A stretch of DNA of 64,000 nucleotides from an uncultured beta proteobacterium. Lineage in GTDB: Bacteria; Pseudomonadota; Gammaproteobacteria; Burkholderiales; Burkholderiaceae_C. Location of the stretch: assembly GCA_903905735.1 (NCBI GenBank), contig CAIVHU010000072.1, positions 1 through 64,000 on the forward strand, in the 5' to 3' direction. This document shows, piece after piece, positions 21,135 through 30,447 of this stretch (the stretch's first letter is position 1; the number at the start of each line of letters is the position of its first letter). The notes below the pieces were generated by a model that did no database searches, was not told where the DNA came from, and saw only the letters and a program-made list of their open reading frames with translations. Position numbers and translations under genes: made by a program.

Positions 21135-22610
21135 ATGGGTTTGTTGAGCCTGGCTATTTGGACGCCAATTCTTTTTGGCGTGGTTTTGTTGGCAATGGGT
21201 CGGGAAGATCAGGTGCGCACTGTACGTTGGATCGCGTTGGTCGGTGCGGTTATCAGCTTGATGGTGACCTTGCCTGTTTATCTGCTGTTTGACAACACGA
21301 CCGCCTCGATGCAGTTTGTGGAACTGTCGCCCTGGATTGCGCGTTTCAACGTCAACTATCACCTTGGCGTGGATGGTATTTCGCTGTGGTTTGTGCTGTT
21401 GACAGCGTTCATCAATGTGATTGTGGTGATCGCTGGCTGGGAAGTGATCACCATCCGCGTCAACCAGTACATGGGCGCCTTTCTCATTTTGAGCGGCCTG
21501 ATGATTGGTGTGTTTTGTGCGCTGGATGGCATGTTGTTTTACGTGTTTTTCGAGGCCACATTGATCCCGATGTATTTGATCATTGGCGTCTGGGGTGGGC
21601 CAAACAAGATCTACGCCTCGTTCAAGTTTTTTCTCTACACCTTGCTGGGCTCCTTGCTGATGCTGGTGGCGTTGATTTACCTCTACGTTCAGTCAGGCAA
21701 CAGCTTTGATTTGGCGGTCTGGTACAAATTGCCACTGGGAAGCACCGCACAGACCTTGTTGTTCTTTGCATTTCTCTCGGCGTTTGCGGTCAAGGTGCCA
21801 ATGTGGCCTGTGCACACCTGGTTGCCAGACGTGCACGTTGAAGCACCCACGGGTGGTTCTGCGGTGCTGGCGGCCATCATGCTGAAGCTTGGTGCCTATG
21901 GTTTCCTGCGCTTTTCGTTGCCGATTGCGCCAGATGCTTCGCACCATTGGGCAGGCCTGATGATTGGTTTGTCTTTGGTCGCTGTGGTCTATGTGGGTCT
22001 GGTGACGCTGGTGCAGAAGGACATGAAGAAGCTGGTGGCCTATTCTTCCGTGGCGCACATGGGCTTTGTCACGCTGGGCTTCTTTATCTTCAATGACCTC
22101 GGGGTGTCCGGCGGCATTGTGCAGATGATTGCGCATGGCTTTGTCTCGGCAGCCATGTTCCTGGCGATTGGTGTCTTGTACGACCGGATGCACTCACGCG
22201 AGATTGCCGACTATGGTGGCGTGGTCAACACCATGCCCAAATTCACCGCTTTTGCCATGTTGTTTGTCATGGCGAACTGCGGCCTGCCCGCTACCGCCGG
22301 ATTTGTAGGTGAATGGATGGTGATTCTGGGTGCGGTCAAAGTCAATTTCTGGGTCGGTATGGCTGCGGCGAGTGCCTTGATCTTTGGCGCGGCCTATTCG
22401 CTGTGGATGTTCAAGCGGGTGTATTTGGGTCCGGTGGCCAATGACCATGTCAAACACCTGAAAGATATCAACAAGCGTGAATTTTTCTACCTAGCTTTGC
22501 TGGCGATTGCTGTGTTGTACATGGGCATTTACCCCAAGCCGTTTACCGATGTGATGGACGTGTCCGTAGCTGAATTGCTGAAACACGTGGCGCAATCCAA
22601 GCTGCCCTGA
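21135..22610 (+). CDS. nuoM: NADH-quinone oxidoreductase subunit M
   Basis: A 491-residue antiporter-like subunit with 14 helices. The conserved glutamate is in FYVFFEATLIPMYLIIG, and the lysine in AVKVPMWPVHTWLPDVHVEAPT. It pumps protons in the membrane arm. It follows nuoL by 13 bases with GGAG upstream. Confidence 0.97.
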   Translation: MGLLSLAIWTPILFGVVLLAMGREDQVRTVRWIALVGAVISLMVTLPVYLLFDNTTASMQFVELSPWIARFNVNYHLGVDGISLWFVLLTAFINVIVVIAGWEVITIRVNQYMGAFLILSGLMIGVFCALDGMLFYVFFEATLIPMYLIIGVWGGPNKIYASFKFFLYTLLGSLLMLVALIYLYVQSGNSFDLAVWYKLPLGSTAQTLLFFAFLSAFAVKVPMWPVHTWLPDVHVEAPTGGSAVLAAIMLKLGAYGFLRFSLPIAPDASHHWAGLMIGLSLVAVVYVGLVTLVQKDMKKLVAYSSVAHMGFVTLGFFIFNDLGVSGGIVQMIAHGFVSAAMFLAIGVLYDRMHSREIADYGGVVNTMPKFTAFAMLFVMANCGLPATAGFVGEWMVILGAVKVNFWVGMAAASALIFGAAYSLWMFKRVYLGPVANDHVKHLKDINKREFFYLALLAIAVLYMGIYPKPFTDVMDVSVAELLKHVAQSKLP

Positions 22611-22644
22611 ACCATCACCCTGAACTCCAAGACAAGAGACACAC

Positions 22645-24132
22645 ATGTTTGACAAACTCAGTTTGCTGGCTGTTATTCCGGAAGCGATTTTGCTGGTCAT
22701 GGCCTGCGTGATCCTGCTCGTTGACCTGTCGGTCAAATCCGCCAAGCGGGGTACCACCTATGGTCTGACCATGCTCACGCTGGCCGTGGTGGTTGCTTTG
22801 GAGGCGGCTTCCGCCACCTCGGGGCAAACCGTGTACGCGTTTGGCAACATGGTGGTCAACGATGCCATGGGCCACTGGCTCAAGTGTTTCGCAGGGGTGG
22901 CTGTCATGGTGACCTTGGTGTATGGGCGTGACTACGCCAGCAGCCGTGACATGTTGCGCGGTGGCGACCTGTTTACCCTGAGTCTGTTCTCCCTGCTGGG
23001 GATGTTCGTGATGATCTCGGGTAATAACTTCCTTGGCGTCTACATGGGCCTTGAGTTGTTGACGCTGTCAAGCTACGCGCTGGTCGCACTGCGTCGGGAC
23101 CATGCTGTCTCGACCGAGGCAGCCATGAAGTATTTCGTGCTGGGTTCGCTGGCATCAGGTTTGTTGCTGTATGGCATGTCGATGCTTTACGGTGCCACAG
23201 GTACCTTGGACCTCAGCGGGGTTTTCAAGGCAGTCAGTACCGGGCAAATTGACCATCAGATCCTGATTTTCGGTTTGGTGTTTTTGGTGGCAGGGCTCGC
23301 TTTCAAGCTTGGCGTGGTGCCGTTTCACATGTGGATTCCAGATGTCTATCAGGGTGCACCTACAGTGATCACACTGATGGTAGGTGGTGCGCCAAAACTG
23401 GCGGCATTTGCCGTGATGATTCGTTTGCTGGTAGAGGGTTTGTCGCCTCTGGCGGTGGACTGGCAGCAGATGCTGATGGTTTTGTCGGTGGCATCGTTGG
23501 CTGTGGGTAATCTGGCTGCCATTGCGCAAACCAATCTCAAGCGCATGTTGGCGTTTTCAACCATCTCACACATGGGCTTTGTTTTGATCGGCATGATGTC
23601 GGGCATGGTCCATGGTCATCCAGAGGCCGCTGGCAATGCTTATGGTTCGTCGATGTTCTATGTTGTCTCATATGTATTGACGACGCTGGCAAGTTTTGGC
23701 GTGATTCTGTTGTTGTCGCGGGACGGTTTTGAGAGCGAAGAAATTGCAGATTTTGCAGGTCTGAACCAGCGCAATCCCTTGTATGCGGCCATTATGGCGC
23801 TATGTTTATTTTCCTTGGCAGGTATTCCGCCCATGGTCGGTTTCTACGCGAAGTTGGCAGTGTTGCAGGCTTTGGTGTCGACAGGTGAGACTTCGTCCAT
23901 TGCGCTTGCTGTTTATGCGGTATTGATGTCCTTGATCGGAGCGTTTTACTACTTGCGCGTCATCAAGGTCATGTATTTCGATGCACCCACCTCGAATGCA
24001 CCGTTAACCTCAGCCATTGATGTCCGCGCAGTTCTGACACTCAACGCTGCATTGTTGCTTGGCTTGGGCCTTTTGCCGGGTGGATTGATGAGTTTGTGTG
24101 CGGACGCGGTCACCAAAATGCTGGCAAGCTGA
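22645..24132 (+). CDS. nuoN: NADH-quinone oxidoreductase subunit N
   Basis: A 495-residue antiporter-like subunit with 14 helices, the last gene of the operon. Landmarks are [36 protein letters not shown] and [10 protein letters not shown]. No rho-independent terminator follows; only a weak AGCCGC/GCGGCT hairpin (24143-24148 with 24172-24177) is seen before the Nudix gene. Confidence 0.97.
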   Translation: MFDKLSLLAVIPEAILLVMACVILLVDLSVKSAKRGTTYGLTMLTLAVVVALEAASATSGQTVYAFGNMVVNDAMGHWLKCFAGVAVMVTLVYGRDYASSRDMLRGGDLFTLSLFSLLGMFVMISGNNFLGVYMGLELLTLSSYALVALRRDHAVSTEAAMKYFVLGSLASGLLLYGMSMLYGATGTLDLSGVFKAVSTGQIDHQILIFGLVFLVAGLAFKLGVVPFHMWIPDVYQGAPTVITLMVGGAPKLAAFAVMIRLLVEGLSPLAVDWQQMLMVLSVASLAVGNLAAIAQTNLKRMLAFSTISHMGFVLIGMMSGMVHGHPEAAGNAYGSSMFYVVSYVLTTLASFGVILLLSRDGFESEEIADFAGLNQRNPLYAAIMALCLFSLAGIPPMVGFYAKLAVLQALVSTGETSSIALAVYAVLMSLIGAFYYLRVIKVMYFDAPTSNAPLTSAIDVRAVLTLNAALLLGLGLLPGGLMSLCADAVTKMLAS

Positions 24133-24181
24133 CGGCCAAAATAGCCGCCCAATCTAGACCACTCTGAGAAAGCGGCTGAAC

Positions 24182-24763
24182 GTGGATCACTTGCGAGAGC
24201 AAAAAATTTCCAGCTTGGAGTTATGCAAAGGTAGTTTCTTACACGCTTTGCGTGACACCGTGCAACTCCCCGATGGAGCACTCTCAACGCGAGAGTATGT
24301 GGTGCACCCAGGGGCCGTCATGGTGATCCCCTTGCTACAGGCCGACGATGGCGAAATCCGTTTGGTCCTCGAGCGACAGTTTCGCTACCCCTTGAATCGC
24401 GTCATGATCGAATTTCCGGCTGGCAAGCTGGACCCCGGCGAAGACTGCTTTACCTGTGCCCAGCGGGAGCTTCGCGAGGAGACCGGATATACCGCCACAT
24501 CATGGGCGCGTGCGGGGTTGCTACACCCGGTGATTGCGTACTCCACCGAATTTATCGATATCTGGTTTGCCCGCGGCTTGATGGCCGGCGAGCGTCATCT
24601 CGATGCGGGTGAGCATCTTGACGTCTTTACCGCCACCCTGACGGAGCTTTTGCAATGGTGTCGGGACGGCATCGTGACCGACTCCAAAACCTTGACCGCT
24701 ACTTTGTGGCTTCAGAATGTCACCTCTGGTGCTTGGCAACTGAATTGGAGTGACAGTCCATAG
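24182..24763 (+). CDS. Nudix hydrolase, ADP-ribose pyrophosphatase type
   Basis: A 193-residue protein with a complete Nudix box (G-x5-E-x7-REUXEEXGU) at about residues 80-102: GKLDPGE followed by REELREETGY-like RELREETGY. The preceding RQFRYPLNRVMIEFPAGK is typical of ADP-sugar pyrophosphatases, which cleave ADP-ribose to AMP and ribose 5-phosphate. The start is a GTG at 24182; no good ATG lies nearby. It may be read through from nuoN. Confidence 0.85.
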   Translation: MDHLREQKISSLELCKGSFLHALRDTVQLPDGALSTREYVVHPGAVMVIPLLQADDGEIRLVLERQFRYPLNRVMIEFPAGKLDPGEDCFTCAQRELREETGYTATSWARAGLLHPVIAYSTEFIDIWFARGLMAGERHLDAGEHLDVFTATLTELLQWCRDGIVTDSKTLTATLWLQNVTSGAWQLNWSDSP

Positions 24764-24840
24764 TCGAACAAAAATGAACTGATGACGGTATTCCCGGCCG
24801 TCACCGTTGGCGTTGACGGGAGTCAGTGAAGGAGATTCAC

Positions 24841-27800
24841 ATGAATATGGCCGCTTTGGTAGCCTTGCGCAAGTACACGCTGGACAATGCGCAGGAGAAC
24901 GCGCAACCTTTGGCAGACTTTGTCTGTGCATACTTCGAGGGAGCGGACCCACAGGAACTCCAGACGCGTGGCTCGGCCTGCCTGATGGCGATGGCCATGG
25001 CCCATTTGCGATTGCTTGACTTGCCTGGCAGTGAGGATGGCACGCGCATTCGGGTTTACAACCCCACCATTTCTGAAGACGGATTCGTCAGCGAGAACAC
25101 GGTTGTCCAGATCGTGCATGACGATATGCCTTTTTTGGTGGATTCCGTGACGATGGCCGTCAACCGGCTTGGGCGCACCGCTCACTGGATTGTTCATCCC
25201 CTGCTGGTGCTCGAACGAGACGCTCAACGTCGCCTGAGTCACAGCTGGCCTGCCAGTTCAAAGGGCGACTCAAACGCAAAAGTCCAATCCTTCATTTTGC
25301 TGGAGTGTGACCGTCTCTTGATGGCGTCTGACCTGGGCGATTTGCAGACCGACCTGGTTCGCGTGTTGAATGATGTGCGTGAAGCGGTCACTGATTGGCC
25401 CGCCATGCTGGCCAGACTGCGCACCGTAATTGAAGAGTTTTCGCGAGCCGGCTCGAGCACTGAGGCCATGTCTGAAGGCATTGAATTCTTGCGTTGGCTG
25501 GAAGCGCAGCATTTCACCTTTTTGGGCGCACGTGACTATGCATTGACGCGCGAGGGTGACGCCAGCGACTTGACCGTTGTTGCTGACAGTGGTTTGGGTA
25601 TTTTGCGCGGCGATGCCATCACCCCGGTGAACCGACTGCCCCTGGACACGCAGAGCATTCTGGAGTCCGACCAACTGGTTTTTGCCACCAAGGCCATGAC
25701 GCGTTCGACCGTGCACCGCCCGGCATGGCTGGATTACCTGGCCATCAAGCGATTTGATGAGGCTGGTCAGGTGGTCGGTGAAACCCGGTTCATGGGTCTG
25801 TACACCTCCAAGGCCTATGCCGCGTCTGTGACTGATATTCCACTGATCCGTCATCGGGTTGAGCGCGTCATGCAAACGGCTGATGTGCTGCCCGAGAGCC
25901 ATGCTGCCAAGTCTTTGCTGGCCATCTTGGAAGCTTATCCGAGGGATGAGATTTTCCAGGTTGACACGGAGACCTTGATAGCCCATGCGATCGGTATCCT
26001 GCGCCTGCAGGAACGCCAGCGCACTCGCGTTTTCTTGCGGCGCGATTCATTTGGCCGCTTCACTTCGGCGCTGGTGTTTGTGCCACGAGACCGTTACAAC
26101 ACCGAACTTCGCGTTCGCGTTGGTGATGAGCTCATGCGGACCCTGGACGGTCAGTCGGTGGAGTTCACGCCGATGCTGACAGATCACCCCATGGCCCGCA
26201 TTCACTATCTGGTGCGCGCACGCCAGCAGGCCCCGGTCAATCTGGATGAGACTGATCTGGAGGCGCGTATTGCCGGTCTGGCGCGGCGCTGGGAGGATGA
26301 TTGCAAGCAGGCTTTGCTGCAAATACATGGGGAAGCCGCTGGCCTGGCGTTGGCGAAACGTTTTGCTGAAGCATTTCCTGCAGCTTACCAGGCCGACTTT
26401 CCCGCTGCTGTGGCGGCTGACGATGCACTGGTTCTTTCCACCCTGTCGGTGCAGGCTGGTGTTGCCGTCAAGCTCTATCGTCCGGTCAACCCGATCGAGG
26501 GCGGCGTGCGTCTGAAAATCTACAACACCACCAAGGTGGCTTTGTCAGACTCGCTTCCGGTGCTGGAATGTATGGGTGCCCGGGTGCTCGATGAGCAACC
26601 TTACAGGGTCACCGAGTCTGGGCAGGCGCGGGCATTCTGGATTCATGACATGGGCTTGCAACTGCCGTCCGAGGCAGTTTTTTCGATGGTCAAAGAGCGA
26701 TTTGAGCGTTTGTTTATCAGCGTATGGTGTAATGAAATTGATAGCGACGATCTGAACCAGCTGGTGCTTGTCACGACGCTTGATGCACGTTCCATTGCCA
26801 TCTTTCGAGCCTACACGCGCTACTTCAAACAGTTGGGTTTTGCCTTCAGTCAAAGCTATATTGAAGGCACCTTACGCAGAAATGCAGTGCTGACACAATC
26901 GCTGTTTGAACTGTTCAATACGCGCTTCAACCCTGATTTCTCTGGGGATCGCGAGGCAGCACAGCAGCAGTTGTCCGTGCAGGTTGAAATTTTGCTGAGC
27001 GAGGTGTCCAGTCTGGAAGAAGATCGCGTCATCCGACAGTTCTACAACAGCATCTTGGCCACCGTTCGAACCAACGCCTGGCAAACCCTAGCGTCCGGTG
27101 AGTTCAAGCCCTATCTGAGCTTCAAGTTTGACCCCAAAAAAATGCCCGGTGTTCCCCAGCCCAAGCCGGTGCACGAAATTTGGGTTTATTCACCGCGTTT
27201 TGAGGCACTTCACCTGCGCAACGGCAAGGTTGCGCGCGGGGGCCTTCGCTGGTCAGATCGCCGGGAAGATTTTCGGACCGAAATATTGGGGCTGGTCAAA
27301 GCGCAACACGTCAAAAATACGGTGATTGTTCCGGTGGGCTCCAAGGGCGGTTTTGTGCTCAAGGCGGCTCCCAGCCCCGCTGACCGCGATGCCACCCAGG
27401 CTGAAGGCATTGCCTGCTACCGACTCTTCCTGTCTGGGATGCTGGATCTGACCGACAACCTGGTCAAGGGGCAGGTGGTGGCTCCCGCGCGGGTTGTTCG
27501 CCACGACGCAGATGACCCTTACCTTGTGGTTGCTGCCGACAAAGGCACCGCCAGCTTTTCCGACATTGCCAACGGCATTTCTGCGGACTACGGTTTTTGG
27601 CTGGGTGATGCGTTTGCGTCTGGTGGTTCGGTGGGTTATGACCACAAGAAGATGGGCATCACCGCGAAGGGTGCCTGGGAGTCCACCAAGCGGCACTTCA
27701 GGGCGTTGGGCGTCAATACGCAGACCACGCCGTTCACTGTGGTGGGTATCGGTGATATGTCTGGCGATGTATTTGGTAACGGGATGCTGCTGTCCGAGCA

Positions 27801-29601
27801 TATCCAGCTGGTCGCTGCCTTTGACCACCGGCACATCTTCATCGACCCTCATCCGGACAGCGCCAGCAGTTTTGCCGAGCGCCAGCGTTTGTTTGGCTTG
27901 GCACGCTCCAGTTGGGATGATTACGACAAAGGCCTGATCTCTGAAGGCGGAGGCGTGTATTCACGCGCTCTCAAGTCCGTCAAGCTCTCTGCGCAGGCGC
28001 AAACTGCCTTGGTGATAAAGGTACCTGAACTCTCACCCACTGAGCTTCTGAACGCTATCCTCAAAGCTCCGGTGGATCTGCTCTACAACGGTGGCATTGG
28101 CACCTATGTCAAATCTTCCCACGAAGTCCATGCCCAAGTGGGTGACAAGGCGAGTGACGCGTTTCGTGTCAATGGTTGTGAGTTGCGATGCAAGGTTCTG
28201 GTGGAGGGGGGTAACCTGGGGTGCACCCAAAATGGACGCATCGAATATGCCCAAGGAGGGGGGCTTATTTATACAGATGCCATTGACAACTCGGCGGGTG
28301 TGGACTGCTCAGACCATGAGGTCAATATCAAGATACTGCTGGACCGTGTTGTCGAGGCTGGTGACATGACGATCAAGCAGCGCAACGATTTGCTGGCCTC
28401 CATGACTGAAGAGGTCGGGCACCTGGTGCTGGCAGACAACTATTACCAAACCCAGGCCCTTGATCTGGTTGGCCACCGCCCCGGCTATTTCCTGGATGGC
28501 CAACAACGACTCATGCAATGGCTGGAAGGCTCGGGCCGGTTGGACAGGGCGATTGAATTTCTACCTGCGGATGACGAAATCACCCATCGGCGCAGTTTGA
28601 AATCAGGTCTGACAGCTCCTGAGAACGCCGTGTTGCTGGCTTATGCCAAGATATCAGTCTTTGATGATCTGGTGACCAGCAATCTGCCAGATGACCCGTT
28701 TTTCAACCGTGCGTTGCTAGCCTATTTCCCGAAGACTTTGGCGCAGCGATTCAGTGACGCCATCGCCCTGCACCCACTCAAGCGGGAAATCATCGCAACT
28801 TATGTGGCCAACAGGGTTGTCAATCGCATGGGAGCCACCTTTGTCAACTTCCTGGCTGCTGAGGCAGCGGCCAAGACAGCGGATGTGGTGCGGGCTTACA
28901 CCCTGGCACGTGAAATTTTTGACCTGGAAGCCCTATGGGACCAGATTGACGCGCTTGATCACCAGGTGCCAAGCGCATTGCAGCTTGATTTGTTGGGCAA
29001 GCTGATGTCGATTGCCAAACGCGCCTCCCGCTGGATGTTGCGCACGCGCGGCAAGGGTGCCGATCTGCCCACGCTGATCACCCGCTACCAACCCGGTGCC
29101 CGCAACTTGCGTGAGCACTTGGCCGATTGGCTGCCTGGCCCGACACAAGAGGTCTGGCATCGAAGCACCCAGAAATGGGTGGATCAGGGCATCTCTGCTG
29201 AACTGGCGAGCCGCTTGACAGCACTGGAATTTACCTTTCCCGCGCTGGATCTGGTGGACCTCAGCGTTGCTGCCAATCTGTCTCTGGAGCTGGTGGCGCG
29301 GGCGTATTTTGATGTGGAGTTGCGCTTGGATTTGTCCGGTTGGCGCGCCCAGATCAACTGTTTGCCAACAGACACGCTTTGGCAAACCCAGGCGCGTGGT
29401 AGCGCCCGTGACGACGTGTATGCTTTGGCGAGTCAGGTCACGCAAACGGTGCTGATGCGCCACCCAAGTCTGGATGAATGGGCTGCCCAGCATACGTCCC
29501 AGATCGGGCGGTTGGATCAGTTGTTGCAGACCGTCAGCACACTCGCACCCGATTTGGCTCCAGTGACCGTCGCCTTGCGTGAACTGCGCCACCTTGCCTG
29601 A
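24841..29601 (+). CDS. NAD-specific glutamate dehydrogenase, large (180-kDa) type
   Basis: A 1586-residue protein of the class that converts glutamate plus NAD+ to 2-oxoglutarate and ammonium. A long N-terminal region with ACT-like domains (about 30-650) precedes the catalytic core, recognised by HLRNGKVARGGLRWSDR, KNTVIVPVGSKGGF (catalytic lysine region) and the dinucleotide segment VVGIGDMSGDVFGNGML. A helical C-terminal domain completes it. The ATG at 24841 follows GGAG. Length is normal for this class. It probably serves glutamate catabolism. Confidence 0.94.
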   Translation: MNMAALVALRKYTLDNAQENAQPLADFVCAYFEGADPQELQTRGSACLMAMAMAHLRLLDLPGSEDGTRIRVYNPTISEDGFVSENTVVQIVHDDMPFLVDSVTMAVNRLGRTAHWIVHPLLVLERDAQRRLSHSWPASSKGDSNAKVQSFILLECDRLLMASDLGDLQTDLVRVLNDVREAVTDWPAMLARLRTVIEEFSRAGSSTEAMSEGIEFLRWLEAQHFTFLGARDYALTREGDASDLTVVADSGLGILRGDAITPVNRLPLDTQSILESDQLVFATKAMTRSTVHRPAWLDYLAIKRFDEAGQVVGETRFMGLYTSKAYAASVTDIPLIRHRVERVMQTADVLPESHAAKSLLAILEAYPRDEIFQVDTETLIAHAIGILRLQERQRTRVFLRRDSFGRFTSALVFVPRDRYNTELRVRVGDELMRTLDGQSVEFTPMLTDHPMARIHYLVRARQQAPVNLDETDLEARIAGLARRWEDDCKQALLQIHGEAAGLALAKRFAEAFPAAYQADFPAAVAADDALVLSTLSVQAGVAVKLYRPVNPIEGGVRLKIYNTTKVALSDSLPVLECMGARVLDEQPYRVTESGQARAFWIHDMGLQLPSEAVFSMVKERFERLFISVWCNEIDSDDLNQLVLVTTLDARSIAIFRAYTRYFKQLGFAFSQSYIEGTLRRNAVLTQSLFELFNTRFNPDFSGDREAAQQQLSVQVEILLSEVSSLEEDRVIRQFYNSILATVRTNAWQTLASGEFKPYLSFKFDPKKMPGVPQPKPVHEIWVYSPRFEALHLRNGKVARGGLRWSDRREDFRTEILGLVKAQHVKNTVIVPVGSKGGFVLKAAPSPADRDATQAEGIACYRLFLSGMLDLTDNLVKGQVVAPARVVRHDADDPYLVVAADKGTASFSDIANGISADYGFWLGDAFASGGSVGYDHKKMGITAKGAWESTKRHFRALGVNTQTTPFTVVGIGDMSGDVFGNGMLLSEHIQLVAAFDHRHIFIDPHPDSASSFAERQRLFGLARSSWDDYDKGLISEGGGVYSRALKSVKLSAQAQTALVIKVPELSPTELLNAILKAPVDLLYNGGIGTYVKSSHEVHAQVGDKASDAFRVNGCELRCKVLVEGGNLGCTQNGRIEYAQGGGLIYTDAIDNSAGVDCSDHEVNIKILLDRVVEAGDMTIKQRNDLLASMTEEVGHLVLADNYYQTQALDLVGHRPGYFLDGQQRLMQWLEGSGRLDRAIEFLPADDEITHRRSLKSGLTAPENAVLLAYAKISVFDDLVTSNLPDDPFFNRALLAYFPKTLAQRFSDAIALHPLKREIIATYVANRVVNRMGATFVNFLAAEAAAKTADVVRAYTLAREIFDLEALWDQIDALDHQVPSALQLDLLGKLMSIAKRASRWMLRTRGKGADLPTLITRYQPGARNLREHLADWLPGPTQEVWHRSTQKWVDQGISAELASRLTALEFTFPALDLVDLSVAANLSLELVARAYFDVELRLDLSGWRAQINCLPTDTLWQTQARGSARDDVYALASQVTQTVLMRHPSLDEWAAQHTSQIGRLDQLLQTVSTLAPDLAPVTVALRELRHLA

Positions 29602-29658
29602 GATTGCTGACATCAGCTTTGGGACCAGAGTGGGCGTTGTCTGGCCGGTTCGCCCAAG

Positions 29659-30150
29659 TCAGGCTATGGTGTTGAGCACCTGGCCCATGACCTTGCCGGG
29701 TGCCGCAGCTAGGGGGTCGCTGTAGCTTTGGATTACCCTGGTACGCCACTGATCTGCCGACCAGGTCACAGTGGCTGCTTCGAACGCGCCTCCTGTCACG
29801 ACGTTCTTCTGGGTGCTGGAGAGGTCGGCGTTCAAAATAGGTTTGACGAGTTGAAAGGCTCCAGCCAGTACCTCGGTGTAGGTCGGTTTGATCTCGGCTT
29901 GCGTCTGAGTGCTTGGCTGGCGGCTGGTGATTTGGGACTCGCTGGCAGCAGCAAGTGACTGACGTTGCAGGGTCTGCGCGCGTTGACGGGCCTGTTGCAC
30001 AGTGCGATCTTGCTGGTCTGCCTGCTCACGCAAACTGTCTGCATACGCTTGAGCCTGGTCAGCTTCGCGCCTGACCTGCTGCACGCGACTTTGCAGCAGC
30101 GTGGACTGCAATGAAGGTGTGGCACTGCTGGTGGCTGCTAACGCGGCCAT
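29659..30150 (-). CDS. Hypothetical coiled-coil protein
   Basis: A 163-residue protein I do not recognise. Residues about 18-68 are a charged Gln/Arg/Ala-rich stretch with heptad-like spacing, probably a coiled coil. A Gln/Thr-rich linker and a C-terminal half with a few aromatic residues follow. There is no signal peptide or membrane helix. It lies 24 bases after another small gene on the same strand and converges on the glutamate dehydrogenase gene. The pairing suggests a small operon. Confidence 0.6.
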   Translation of the reverse strand: MAALAATSSATPSLQSTLLQSRVQQVRREADQAQAYADSLREQADQQDRTVQQARQRAQTLQRQSLAAASESQITSRQPSTQTQAEIKPTYTEVLAGAFQLVKPILNADLSSTQKNVVTGGAFEAATVTWSADQWRTRVIQSYSDPLAAAPGKVMGQVLNTIA

Positions 30151-30174
30151 GATGGCACCTTGGATTGGTGTTTG

Positions 30175-30369
30175 TCAGGCCGTGACGTTGAGCAAGCGCC
30201 CCGTGGTCTGGCCTTGGGTATTGACAACGGGTTTGGGTGGTGGCGCTTCTTTAGGCATCTTTTCGGCCTCCAGCCCTTTATCCTGCTCGGTAGCCTGCTT
30301 TGTTTTCTGTAGCTGTGTCGGTTGTTGGGTGGACTGGGTAGGTGCCGTACGGGTGCTGGAGATTTCCAT
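30175..30369 (-). CDS. Hypothetical small Gln/Pro/Lys-rich protein
   Basis: A 64-residue low-complexity protein: Thr/Gln-rich for the first 30 residues, then Lys/Glu- and Pro-rich, ending in a GRLLNVTA tail. No domain is recognised. AGGAG lies 8 bases before the ATG, which supports translation. It heads the two-gene minus-strand unit with the coiled-coil protein. Confidence 0.55.
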   Translation of the reverse strand: MEISSTRTAPTQSTQQPTQLQKTKQATEQDKGLEAEKMPKEAPPPKPVVNTQGQTTGRLLNVTA

Positions 30370-30447
30370 GATGTGCTCCTGTCAAAGTCAATGGTTCAGT
30401 TTACAAGTCTTGGCACCGATATTCAAGCGCCTTGTTCCAGGTCGTCC

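Noticed and set aside
24143-24177. AGCCGC/GCGGCT hairpin as nuo operon terminator
   Set aside because: The arms are short, the loop is more than 20 bases, and there is no T-run.
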